NCBI GenBank assembly: GCA_016195825.1
Contig: JACPYV010000075.1
Span: 1 to 63,291, forward strand
Length of the DNA: 63,291 nt
DNA from: Burkholderiales bacterium
GTDB lineage: Bacteria; Pseudomonadota; Gammaproteobacteria; Burkholderiales; Burkholderiaceae_C
Reading direction: 5' to 3'
Made by a program: the position numbers and the translations under genes. Positions 47,528-57,000 of the stretch are shown piece after piece (positions within the stretch are counted from its first letter, which is position 1; the number at the start of each line of letters is the position of its first letter). The notes below the pieces were generated by a model, which was not told where the DNA came from, did not search any database, and saw only the letters and a list, made by a program, of their open reading frames with translations.

Positions 47528-48607
47528 ATGCCCGAAGCCTCGCTCCCTCTCAGCAGCGGCCGTCCGACGGTGGCCATCGAAGGCCAGGTTGCGTCCGACC
47601 TGGCCGCCGCGCTGATGGCACTGGAGATCCGCGAGCGCATCGACGGCCTGGCCCAGGCGCAGCTGTGCTTCGGCAACTGGGGCACGCGCGACGGCGCACC
47701 CGGCTACACGCTGTTCGGCCGCGACCGGCTGGAGTTCGGCAAGAAGATCGAGGTCAAGCTGGGCGACGACCTGCTGTTCGCCGGCCGCGTAATGGCGCTG
47801 CAAGCCCGCTTCCCCAAGGGTGGCGTCGGCGAGGCCGAGCTGGTCCTGCAGGTGGAAGATCCGTTGCAGGACCTGCGCATGAAGCGCCGCAGCCGCAGCT
47901 TCGATCAGGCGTCCTTGGGCGACGCGGCCCAGCGTATCGCCAGCGACCATGGCCTGACGGCACAAGTCGATGCGGACTCGCCCACGTTGCCGCTGCTGGC
48001 CCAGATCAACCAGAGTGATCTGGCCTTTCTGCGCGAACAGGCACGCCGCTGCGAGGCTGAGGTCTGGCTGGACGGCACCACCCTGCACCTGGCCGCCCGC
48101 AAGCGCCGCGGCGGGGCCACGCTGTCGCTGGACTACGGCGGCAAGCTGATGGGCTTCGACGTGCGCGCCGACCTGGCGCTGCAGCGCACCGAGCTCAGCG
48201 TGGCCGGCTGGAGCGTGGCTGACAAGCAGGCCATCAAGGAGACGGCGAACGCGAGCAGCCTGCTGGGCAGCGAGACCGGTGATGGCGAGGCCGGCGCCGC
48301 GCTGCTGGAGCAGAAGATCGGCGCACGGCCCGACACCGTGGCCCACCTGCACCCGGGCTCGGCCGACGAGGCTCGCCAACTGGCCGAAGCCTGGCTGCGC
48401 CAGATCAACCGCCGCTTCGTCGTGGGCCACGGCATTGCCCAGCCGGATGCGCGACTGCGCTGCGGCGCCAGCGTCGACCTGACCGGCCTCGGGCCGCTGT
48501 TCAGCGGCAAGTACAGCCTGGCCGAAGTCACGCACCGCTTCGACATGGCCGAGGGCTTGCGCACCGAGTTCGTGGCCGAACGCCCCTGGATCGGCAGAGC
48601 GCCATGA
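47528..48607 (+). CDS. Baseplate hub protein, phage gpD-like (amino-terminal half of Pvc8/VgrG)
   Basis: The 359-residue protein resembles phage late-control gpD / T4 gp27-type hub proteins: beta-barrel domains with VEDPLQDLRMKRRSRSF, LGDAAQRIASDHGLTAQVD and INQSDLAFLREQARRC, the last a hub signature. In Afp/PVC and T6SS this is fused to the spike as one VgrG-like protein. Here the spike is a separate gene that overlaps by 4 bp. The hub would sit at the baseplate centre on the tube adaptor. Confidence 0.87.
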   Translation: MPEASLPLSSGRPTVAIEGQVASDLAAALMALEIRERIDGLAQAQLCFGNWGTRDGAPGYTLFGRDRLEFGKKIEVKLGDDLLFAGRVMALQARFPKGGVGEAELVLQVEDPLQDLRMKRRSRSFDQASLGDAAQRIASDHGLTAQVDADSPTLPLLAQINQSDLAFLREQARRCEAEVWLDGTTLHLAARKRRGGATLSLDYGGKLMGFDVRADLALQRTELSVAGWSVADKQAIKETANASSLLGSETGDGEAGAALLEQKIGARPDTVAHLHPGSADEARQLAEAWLRQINRRFVVGHGIAQPDARLRCGASVDLTGLGPLFSGKYSLAEVTHRFDMAEGLRTEFVAERPWIGRAP

Positions 48608-49320
48608 GTCTCTTCGACCTTTCCCCCGCCGAGGCGCTCTACGCCGACCGACACCCCCAAGGCTGGGGCGGTCGCTGGTACGGCTGCCACGTCGCCCAGG
48701 TCGTCGACATCGTGGACCCCGACAGCCAGGGGCGCGTGAAGGTCTCTCTGCCCTGGAGCCCGGACGCTGACGGCCAGCGCTACGAAGCCTGGGCGCGCAT
48801 GGCCACGCTGTTCGCCGGCAAGGACCGCGGCAGCTGGTTCATGCCCGAGGTGGACGACGAGGTGTTGATCGTCTTCCAGGGCGGCGATCCGCGCTGGCCC
48901 TTCATCGTCGGCGGCCTGTGGAATGGCCAGGACAGCCCGCCCGAGTCCGCCAGCGCGCAAAACAACCACAAGGTCATCAAGAGCCGCAACGGCGTGGTCA
49001 TCACCCTCGACGACCAACATGGCCAGGAACGCATCCAGCTCGAAACCCCCGGCGGCTGCAAGCTGACGCTGAAAGATGGGCCCGGCCAGGTCACGCTCGA
49101 AGACAGCAACGGCAACAGCATCAAGCTCGAAACGGCGGGCATCACCGTCACTGCGTCCGCCAAGGTCACCGTCAACGCCAGCCAGGTGGCGGTGTCGGCC
49201 GGCATGGTCACCGTGGACGCCGGCATGTCGCGCTTCTCCGGCGTCGTGCAGGCCGACACGGTCATCACCAACACCATCATCGCGGCAACCTACACGCCCG
49301 GGGCAGGGAACATCCTATGA
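48604..49320 (+). CDS. Spike protein, phage gpV/gp5-like OB fold with beta-helix
   Basis: The 238-residue protein has a gp5 OB-fold domain (VAQVVDIVDPDSQGRVKVSL, ARMATLFAGKDRGSWFMPEV, DEVLIVFQGGDPRWPFIVG). A triple-stranded beta-helix of short repeats follows (KLTLKDGPGQVTLEDSNGNS, ITVTASAKVTVNASQVAVS). It forms the membrane-piercing needle. No separate PAAR tip is visible in the window. It overlaps hub upstream and the membrane-protein gene downstream, each by 4 bp. Confidence 0.93.
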   Translation: MSLFDLSPAEALYADRHPQGWGGRWYGCHVAQVVDIVDPDSQGRVKVSLPWSPDADGQRYEAWARMATLFAGKDRGSWFMPEVDDEVLIVFQGGDPRWPFIVGGLWNGQDSPPESASAQNNHKVIKSRNGVVITLDDQHGQERIQLETPGGCKLTLKDGPGQVTLEDSNGNSIKLETAGITVTASAKVTVNASQVAVSAGMVTVDAGMSRFSGVVQADTVITNTIIAATYTPGAGNIL

Positions 49321-51287
49321 GTGCCTCGCATGTGCTGCGCTGGGTCGGTGGCAAGAGTTTTGTCTCGGCCCCCGTCGATGGTTCACCGACCTTGCTGCGC
49401 TTCGACAGCGACGACTTCATGGATCGCCTGCTGGCCATGCTGGCCGACGCGCCGCAGACGCTGCCCGAGTTCATTGCCCGCCCCGAGTCCTGGCAGCAGC
49501 TCGCCGCGCCCACGCCGGCTCCGGCGCTTGAAGCTCCCAAGTCGGCCACGGCCCGCGCGCTGGTACGGCAGCGCTCGCTGCTGGGCTTCAGGCGCCCGAC
49601 GCTCCCCGCGCCGCCGCCGGCGCAAGAACCCCAGCCCGTGCTCAAGCTCTTCCAGCCCGTGCACCAGCGCTTCTACGTCGCAGCGGCCCACCTGGTCTGC
49701 GAGCTGCCCGGCCTGCCTACGCGTACCACCTCCGGTGGCGACCGGAGCGGCATGTTGCTGCGCCGCCTGTTTCCGAGTGGTGGTGAGGCGGCCTTCGTGA
49801 AGGCCCCGGGCCAGCCTGGCCGCTGGCATCCCGTGGCCGACCCCCATCAACCCCTGCCGGGCGAGGAGTGGCTGTCCGTTTTCCCGCTGGCCTACCAGAC
49901 GCCTGACGGCCACCGCCGCAAGCTGCTGGCCGGCCTGGTGCCGGCGGCGCGACACGACGACTTCCGTTTTGCGCCGCAGGTGCCGGCCGCGTTGCCGACC
50001 GTGGCGGACGACCTCAAGGCCAGCGCGCGGATGACCTTCATCGCGCCCTGGCAGGGGCTGATCGAGCGTGCGCGGGCAACGCGCGATGCAGCCGGCGGCC
50101 CGGTGGCGGATGCACCCTGGACGGACGATTCCGGCGCCCGGGACGACGCGGCCAAGAGCAGCCTGCCCGTGGCCAACGACCAGTTGCAGGAGTCCTCCTG
50201 GCGGCTGCTTCAGGACATGAACGAGTGGCTTGCCGCCCACTTGCCCGAGGTGCATGCGCGGTTGGCCGCGGGCTCGACGGGCCGAACCCAGGCCGATGCG
50301 CTGCTCAAGCGCCTGGAGGCTGCCGTCTTTGATGCCGCCAAGCGCGGCCAGGCCGATTTCCAGAACGTGTTCTCGCCCAACGTGCTGCCGACGCAACGAG
50401 ACATCGGCATAGCCACGAACCTGCGTGCCGCGCTGGCAGCCATCTCGCCAGTCTCTAAGACGCTGGATGGCCTGTCCTTCGCGTTCCCGAGCAAGGCGGA
50501 CGACGGCAGCGATCCCTGGCCAGGCTTCGCTTTCCCTCTGGCCGTGGCCACGCGGGGCGCGGCACTGGAAGGGCCGTTCTGGGCCTGGTCAGCGGTGCCG
50601 CCCGATCCGCTCGCCGACAAGCAGGACGAGGCCAACGCGCTGCTGGAACTGCTGCAGGCCGACCTGGAGGCGGCCATCGGCGAGGCCTTCGACGCCGGCA
50701 TTCTGGGCCGCGCCCGGACCCAGGCGCCGCACGCGGCCCGGCTGGCCGCCGAGCTAGAGGCCACCTTGAAGGCCGACCCCGGCCCGCCGCACTATGTGCT
50801 GCGCTTCGTGCACCAGCGCTGCGACTGCGGGCCGCTGCATCCGGCGGTCATGTCCGACCCCAGCGAGGTCTTCGAGTTGGCCGGTTTCTTCGACACCGAC
50901 GCGCCGCTGCGGCCCATCCGCATCGCGCTGCCCTTCGACACCTCGCCCGGCGGGCTGCGCAAGTTCGGCAAGAACAGCGCCTTCATCATGAGCGACCTGC
51001 TGTGCGGCCAGATGAAGCGCGTGCGCCGGCTGGGCTTTGGCGACCTGGTGCTGTCGGTGCTGCCCTGGCCGTTCCATAAGGACTTGTCGGTGCCGGATGG
51101 CGGGCCTTGCGGCGGCACCGGCGGCAACAGCTTCGGCACGATCTGCTCGCTGTCGATTCCGATCATCACGATCGTGGCCTTCATCCTGCTGATCGTCATC
51201 GCGACGCTGCTGGACCTGATCTTTCGGTGGCTGCCGTTCCTGATGGTGTGCTTCCCGATTCCTGGGTTGAAGGGGAAGAAGCCGTGA
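49317..51287 (+). CDS. Unrecognised 656-residue injection-system protein with carboxy-terminal membrane segment
   Basis: I do not recognise a family. The protein is mainly soluble, with an amino-terminal part of about 130 residues and a Pro/Ala linker (ALEAPKSATARALV, then LPAPPPAQEP). A mixed central region includes helices (LLQDMNEWLAAHLPEVHARL) and a CDCGPLH cysteine pair near residue 500. The end (about 612-650) is strongly hydrophobic: SIPIITIVAFILLIVIATLL then FRWLPFLMVCFPIP, enough for one or two membrane helices, followed by a basic tail LKGKKP. There is no signal peptide. It is co-translated with the spike gene. A structural part or membrane tether of the particle is likely. Confidence 0.6.
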   Translation: MSASHVLRWVGGKSFVSAPVDGSPTLLRFDSDDFMDRLLAMLADAPQTLPEFIARPESWQQLAAPTPAPALEAPKSATARALVRQRSLLGFRRPTLPAPPPAQEPQPVLKLFQPVHQRFYVAAAHLVCELPGLPTRTTSGGDRSGMLLRRLFPSGGEAAFVKAPGQPGRWHPVADPHQPLPGEEWLSVFPLAYQTPDGHRRKLLAGLVPAARHDDFRFAPQVPAALPTVADDLKASARMTFIAPWQGLIERARATRDAAGGPVADAPWTDDSGARDDAAKSSLPVANDQLQESSWRLLQDMNEWLAAHLPEVHARLAAGSTGRTQADALLKRLEAAVFDAAKRGQADFQNVFSPNVLPTQRDIGIATNLRAALAAISPVSKTLDGLSFAFPSKADDGSDPWPGFAFPLAVATRGAALEGPFWAWSAVPPDPLADKQDEANALLELLQADLEAAIGEAFDAGILGRARTQAPHAARLAAELEATLKADPGPPHYVLRFVHQRCDCGPLHPAVMSDPSEVFELAGFFDTDAPLRPIRIALPFDTSPGGLRKFGKNSAFIMSDLLCGQMKRVRRLGFGDLVLSVLPWPFHKDLSVPDGGPCGGTGGNSFGTICSLSIPIITIVAFILLIVIATLLDLIFRWLPFLMVCFPIPGLKGKKP

Positions 51288-51309
51288 GCACGTGTTGGGC
51301 TGCTCTTGC

Positions 51310-51441
51310 GGAGCGTGTGCCTGTCCGGTGCGTCGCCGGTATTGCGCCCGGGCGGGCAGATAACTTCCTTCTGCGGCGCCTGAGGAACGTTACCCCGCCG
51401 CCGGGCGGGACTCCCGGCAATGCACCGAGCAGACACGCTCC
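51310..51441. repeat. 132-bp imperfect palindrome between two halves of the injection-system cluster
   Basis: The ends are exact inverted repeats, GGAGCGTGT (51310-51318) and ACACGCTCC (51433-51441). Further inward, CGGTGCGTCGCCGG faces CCGGCAATGCACCG, GCCCGGGCGGGC faces GCCGGGCGGGAC, and AACTTCCT faces AGGAACGTT. The whole would fold as one long hairpin. It fills most of the 196 bp between the membrane-protein gene and gp25, which is otherwise without a gene. Confidence 0.65.
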
Positions 51442-51483
51442 CCGCGGAGACAACCGAAAAGCAAGCTCGCTGGAGCAAAGCCA

Positions 51484-51882
51484 ATGACCGACGAAGCCGC
51501 CCTGTACGGAAAAGGCATCGCCTTCCCGCTGCGCCTCACGCCCGAAGGCCGCCTCGCCTGGAGCGAGGGCGAAGCCAACGTGCGCGAGTCCATCCGCATC
51601 CTGTTGCTGACGGCCCAGGGCGAGCGCCTGCGCCGGCCCGACTACGGCGCCGGCCTGGAGCGCTTCCTGTTCGAGCCTAACGTGCCGACCACCTGGCGCG
51701 CCATCGAGGAAGTCATCCGCCGACAACTTGCCAGATGGGAGCCGCGCGTGCAGGTCGAAGCCATCAAGGTCGCCGCTGACCCGGGCGACCCCGAGGCGGC
51801 CACCGCCGAACTCAGCTTCACGCTGGTGGCCACGGCGCAGGCTGGCCGCATGTCCCTGAGCATCCCTGTCCAGGGAAGGTGA
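51484..51882 (+). CDS. Baseplate protein, GPW/gp25 family
   Basis: The 132-residue protein is a gp25-type wedge protein: GKGIAFPLRLTPEGRLAWSE, NVRESIRILLLTAQGERLRRP, then YGAGLERFLFEPN. The conserved GERL-RPDYG sequence is the family's hallmark (E-P-R motif equivalent). It connects the baseplate wedge to the sheath. It starts the second half of the cluster after the palindrome and precedes gpJ by 7 bp. Confidence 0.93.
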   Translation: MTDEAALYGKGIAFPLRLTPEGRLAWSEGEANVRESIRILLLTAQGERLRRPDYGAGLERFLFEPNVPTTWRAIEEVIRRQLARWEPRVQVEAIKVAADPGDPEAATAELSFTLVATAQAGRMSLSIPVQGR

Positions 51883-51889
51883 GGAAATC

Positions 51890-54082
51890 ATGCCCATCCA
51901 ACTCCCCGCCATCGACGACCGCGACCACGCCGCGCTCGTGCGCGACACGCTGGCCCTGGCGGCTGTGCACGCGCCTGAGTGGACCCACACCGGCCCCAGC
52001 GACCCTGGCGTCACGCTGGTCGAGCTCTTCGCCTTCATGGCCGAGAGCCTGCTCTACCGGGCCAACCTGATTCCCGAGCGCAACCGGCTCAAGTTTCTGC
52101 AGCTGCTGAGCATCGGTCTGCGGCCCGCCCAGCCGGCCCGCGCGCTGGTGCAGTTCAGCAACGAGGCCGGCGAGCGCAAGACGATCACGCTGCCCTCGGG
52201 CCTTCCGTTGCTGGCCGGCGCCATCCCCTTCCTCAGCGACACGGGCCTGGACCTGCCACCCGTGACCGGCCTGGTCGTCTTCAAGCGCGTCGTCGGTACG
52301 CCGGACCCGGCGTTGCTGGACTACTACCGCCAGCTCTACGAAGCGACCGGCCGCGACTTCTCCGGCAGCGACGCGGCCGTCGAACCCGTGCTCTACGACA
52401 GCGTGCAGCTGGCCGACCTACCCGGCGCCCTCGACATCGGCACCGAGACCGTTGACGGTGCGCTGTGGATCGCGTTGCTGGCCCCGCCGAAGCCCAGCGC
52501 TGCCGACCTCACCAACGCGCGCGCCGAGCTGGCCGGCCGCACGCTCAGCATCGGCCTGGTTCCGAATGAACCCCAGCCGCTAGGGGCGCGCCTGCAGCCC
52601 GGTCGACCCGCCACGCCGCCACCGGCACTGAGCGCCTGGGCTCCCAAGGCGAACGCAGCCGGCAGCGGCACGGCGGGCGAGTACCGCCGGCTGGATGCCG
52701 TGGCGCCCAGCGGCTTCCCGGAGCAGGCGGGCATCCTGCAGGTCACGCTGCCCGCCAGCGCCGACGACATCGGCACCTGGGCCGAGGCCGAGCCCCTGGA
52801 GGCCGGCGTGGGCGAGCTGCCGCCGCAGTTGACCGATGAGGCACTCGCCGCGCGTCTCATCAGCTGGCTGCGCATCGACGGCCTTAGCAACGCCGGCGTG
52901 CAGCTGGCCTGGGCCGGCACGCATTGCACCGCGGTGCGCCAGCGCAGCCGCGTCAGCCGCGAGCTGCTGCCGCCGGGTGACGGCTCACCTGAGCAGCGCC
53001 GTCGGCTCAGCCACGGCCAGGTGCTGGCCGAATCGATGCAGCTGCTGGTGGCCAACCAGCCCTGGCTGCTGACCGACGAGCTGGAGGCCGCGCCCGCCGA
53101 AGGCCAGCCCGGTGCCAACGTCTTCGCGCTAGACGCTGAAAGCGGCGAGGTCCGCTTCGGCGACGGCGCTCGCGGCGCGCGGCCGCCCGCCAATGCCGAG
53201 ATCGCCGTGCGCTTCGACTGGGCGCTCGGGTCCGCGGGCAATGTCGCCGCGGGCGCGATCAAGCTGGGGCCGACGCTGCCGCCAGGCGTGAAGCTGTCCA
53301 ACCCGCGACCCGCTTCAGGAGGGCTGGATGCGGAGAGTGCCGCGGCCGGCGAGAAGCGCATTCCCCTCGTGCTGCGCCACCGCGACCGCGCCGTCAGCGC
53401 CGAGGACTTCGACGCCATCATTCGCGAGACCCCGCAGGCTGATGTCGGTCGCGTGGAGGTGCTGCCGGCCTGGCATCCCGAGCTGTCGCCGGGCCTGCCG
53501 GGCGACCAGCCAGGCGTCGTCACCTGCCTGCTGATCCCGCGCCAGGACCCGCGCCGGCCCGACTACCCGCTGCCGGACGCCGACTTCATGGACGCCGTCT
53601 GCGCCTACCTCGCGCCGCGCCGCCTAGTCACCTGCGAGGTGCTGCTGCGTGGGCCGGCTTATGCCGGCATCTGGATCAGCGTTGGTATCGAGCTGCATGC
53701 GGGGCAGGGCGTGGCTGAGGTGCGCGAGCGGGTGAAGGCGGCGCTGAAGGCCTTCCTTGCACCCTTGCCCAACAGCGCGAGCGCCACCGGCTGGCCCCTC
53801 TTCAAGTCCGTCGCTGCGCTGGAGCTGGCCACCGTGGCCGCACGCGTGGACGGCGTGCTGGGGGTGACCGGGCTGCTGCTGGGCGACTCCAGCGGCGCGC
53901 AGCGCGACAACGTGCCGCTCGCCGGCCTGCAGCTGCCGTTGATCGCCGGTCTGTCGGTGTCGCTCGGCGACCCGGTGCCGCTGTCCGACCTCATCGGCCA
54001 GGGGACGGGCGGCACCGATGGCGGCAGCACTGGCACCCCCGCCATCCGCCTGCCCGTCCCGCGTGTCCCGGAGAAGTGCTGA
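51890..54082 (+). CDS. Baseplate assembly protein, gpJ-like (Pvc11-like)
   Basis: The 730-residue protein matches putative baseplate assembly protein J. The amino terminus has WTHTGPSDPGVTLVELFAFM then ESLLYRANLIPERNRLKFLQ, a strong signature of this group. The centre holds FGDGARGARPPANAEI, and the end contains the gpJ core (RHRDRAVSAEDFDAIIRETP, then a VEVLPAWHP segment). Wedge proteins of this type arrange around the hub. Its stop overlaps the next gene (TGATG). Confidence 0.92.
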   Translation: MPIQLPAIDDRDHAALVRDTLALAAVHAPEWTHTGPSDPGVTLVELFAFMAESLLYRANLIPERNRLKFLQLLSIGLRPAQPARALVQFSNEAGERKTITLPSGLPLLAGAIPFLSDTGLDLPPVTGLVVFKRVVGTPDPALLDYYRQLYEATGRDFSGSDAAVEPVLYDSVQLADLPGALDIGTETVDGALWIALLAPPKPSAADLTNARAELAGRTLSIGLVPNEPQPLGARLQPGRPATPPPALSAWAPKANAAGSGTAGEYRRLDAVAPSGFPEQAGILQVTLPASADDIGTWAEAEPLEAGVGELPPQLTDEALAARLISWLRIDGLSNAGVQLAWAGTHCTAVRQRSRVSRELLPPGDGSPEQRRRLSHGQVLAESMQLLVANQPWLLTDELEAAPAEGQPGANVFALDAESGEVRFGDGARGARPPANAEIAVRFDWALGSAGNVAAGAIKLGPTLPPGVKLSNPRPASGGLDAESAAAGEKRIPLVLRHRDRAVSAEDFDAIIRETPQADVGRVEVLPAWHPELSPGLPGDQPGVVTCLLIPRQDPRRPDYPLPDADFMDAVCAYLAPRRLVTCEVLLRGPAYAGIWISVGIELHAGQGVAEVRERVKAALKAFLAPLPNSASATGWPLFKSVAALELATVAARVDGVLGVTGLLLGDSSGAQRDNVPLAGLQLPLIAGLSVSLGDPVPLSDLIGQGTGGTDGGSTGTPAIRLPVPRVPEKC

Positions 54083-57000
54083 TGGATGCCAACGGCAGCC
54101 GCTACCACGCCCTGGTGACCCGGGACGACTGGATGCTGCGCGCCCAGCCGGACGCGCACTGGGGCTGGCTGCCCGACGACACCGCGCATGTGGCCGCGCT
54201 GGGGCAGCTGGTGCTGCGGCCGCTACTTTTCGAATTCAAGGCCAGCGCCGCCGAGGCCTTGCCCGAGCCGGGTTCGCGCGCCGGCGGTGCTTTCGACGCT
54301 TACGGCAATCTCTACTCGCTGAATGCCGAGGGTACGGCCATCCGCATTTGGTCCAGCGGCAGCGGCACGCTCAGCGACTTCTGGCCGCTGCCTGTGCCGG
54401 CCGTTGTCGACGCTGACCTCGGCGCCTTCGGTCCCTGCCTGCCGGCAGCGCCCGCCACGCCGCTGGTGATGGACGCGCTGACAGTGACGACGGGCCACTA
54501 CCTCGTCGTCGCCAGCTCAGCACTGAACGAGGGCGCCGGCGGCCTGTTGATCTTCGACCTGCACGGCGGCGGTCCGCCGCTGCCGCAGCCTTGGGGTCTT
54601 ATGCCCGCACCGCAGGCCTTGCTGGCACTGGACGATGGCGGCGTGGCCTTGTTCGGCGTCAACGCCTTGCACCGCCTGGGCCCCGACTTGCGCCCATGCG
54701 TGCCGCGCGTCGTCAGCCCGTCGGCCTTCAGTCCCGAGCCGGCCCTCGCGCCGCCCCCCCCCGCGCCGCCTTGCCGGCTCGCGCTGGGCACAGATGCAAC
54801 CGCTTGCGTGGCGCTGCCCGGGGGGCGTTTCCTGGTGCTGCGCGTCAAGATGGACGGGCTCTACCTGTCTGTCATCGACTGGGCCGGGACCGAGAGCGGG
54901 TCGGTCGGCCCTCTGGAGGAGCAACTGGAGCAGGCCACGGCCGACCAGCAGCCCACGGTCTTGTCGGTGCGCACGCTGGCCGTCGAATGGCCGGCGAGGT
55001 CCACGGAGCCGGGCTTCGACGTCCTGCTGCTTGCCGCCAGCGGCGACCAGGCCTTCCGCTTCAAGGCCACTGAGTCCGACACGGGCGTCTGGAGCTTCGA
55101 GCTGCAGCGCGACTTCATCCCGTTGCGGCGCTACCAGGCTGGTGGCCTGGCCAGCTTGGCACCGGGGCAGGTGCTGCATCGCTTCCCGTCGGCACGAAGC
55201 TTCTACGCCGGCGTCGACCGTTGGCTGCCGCTGCTGACGCTGCCGCGCCCGCGCTGCGAACGCGAGGGCGTGCTGCTGGGCCCCGTGTGGGACAGCGCCA
55301 CGCCAGCATGCGTATGGCACCGCGTGGCACTGGACGCGCGCCGCCCGCCCGGCAGCCACCTGGTGCTGCAAAGTCGTGCGGCCGACACGCCCGAGGGGCT
55401 GGCTCTGCAGCCGTGGCGCGCCGAGCCCGAGCTGCTGCCGCACCCCGCCGGCTCCGAGCTGCCCTGGCGCGATGCCGCTGCCAATGCCTGCAAGGACGTG
55501 CAGACGCTGACCTGCCTGCTGCAGGCCGCCACCGGCCGCTACCTGCAACTGCGCCTGCAGGCCAGCGGCGACGGTCAGCAAAGTCCCGGCCTGTCGTCCT
55601 TGCGCGCCTGGTATCCGCGCTTCAGCTACCTGCAGCACTACCTGCCGGCGGTCTACCGCGCTGACCCGGCGAGCACCGAGTTCACCGGCCGCTTCATGGC
55701 GCTGTTCGAAGGCGAGCTGACACGCTGGGAGGACCGCATCGCCGCCGCCCAGCTGCTGCTGGACGCCCGGACCGCGCCGCGCGACTCGCTGGACTGGCTG
55801 GCCAACTGGCTGGCCCTCACGTTCGACGGCTCCACCGGCCCGCTGCGCCGCCGCGCGCTGCTGCGCCACGCGACGCAAGTACACGCGCGTCGCGGCACCC
55901 TGCCCGGCATGCTGCTGGCGGCCACGCTGGCCTGGGAGCCCGACGCGGTCGACGCCGAGCCCTGGCTGGCCGCACCCGAGCAGCTCGCGGAGCGCCTGCA
56001 CGGCGTGCGGCTGCAGGAGATGTTCGGCCTCGCCGCGCCGCTGCCGGCCGCTGTATGGCGCCCTGGCGACGGCGCCGCAGCGCTTCAGTCGCGGCTGCAG
56101 GGGCATGCGGCGCTGGTGCCGGGCAGCTGCTCGGCGGCGTTGCAGGCCGTGCTGGGTTATCTGCCGCTGGCGGCCGAGGAGGAAGCGGGGCTGGCGCGCC
56201 GCGAGGGCTGGCAGCCTCCGGACGACGAGCCGACGAGTGCCGAGGACGCGAAGGCGCTGCGGGCCTACCTGAGGGCCACGCAGGCCGATGCGGTCTGGCG
56301 CGGCCGCTGGCAGCGGCATCTGCAGCGGCAATGGCCCACGCTGACGCAGCTCAACGAGGCCTGGGGCACGCGCTGGAGCGAATGGGCTCACATCCCGGTG
56401 CCGCTGACCCTGCCGGCACGCGATGCGGCTCTGATGGACTGGGCCACGTTCGAGCGCGAGGCCGCCCGGCCGGCGATGCACCAGCTGCCCGCCGGCGCCT
56501 GGCAGCCGACCCAGGGTGCATCGGCCTTGCGCAGCCGGCTGCAGGCCGTGGGCGGCCTGGCGCCCGACGGAGCCGTGGCGGCGCGGCTGCAGCAGGCCCT
56601 GGGCTTCCTGCCGCGCGGTGCGCAGGAAGAGGCTGCGCTGCTGGCGTCCTGGCGCCTTGCCGCGCTGCCGGACGACGAGCCCCGCCCGCGCGATGCGCAG
56701 TTCGATGCCTACCTGCAGGCCACCCAGCCCTGCGCGCCGCTGCGCCAGCGCTGGCAGGACTACCTGGCCCGCCGTTGGCGCAGCATCCGCGCGCTGAACG
56801 CGGCCTGGGGTACGGCCTGGCGCGGCTTCGACCGCATCCCCAGCCCGATGCACCTACCGGCTGGCTCGGTCGCGCTGGCCGACTGGTGGCGTTTCGAGGC
56901 CCGCATCGTGCGGGCGCTGGGCCCGGCGCACCGCTTCCGTGTGGTGCTGCCCCTGCCGGCCGAGGCGCAGCTCGACTTCGACGAGCTCGCCCGCCGCCGC

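Noticed and set aside
54517..56853. 778-codon minus-strand frame opposite the gpI-like gene
   Set aside because: Same third-position GC artefact; Arg/Gln/Ala-rich with no domain.
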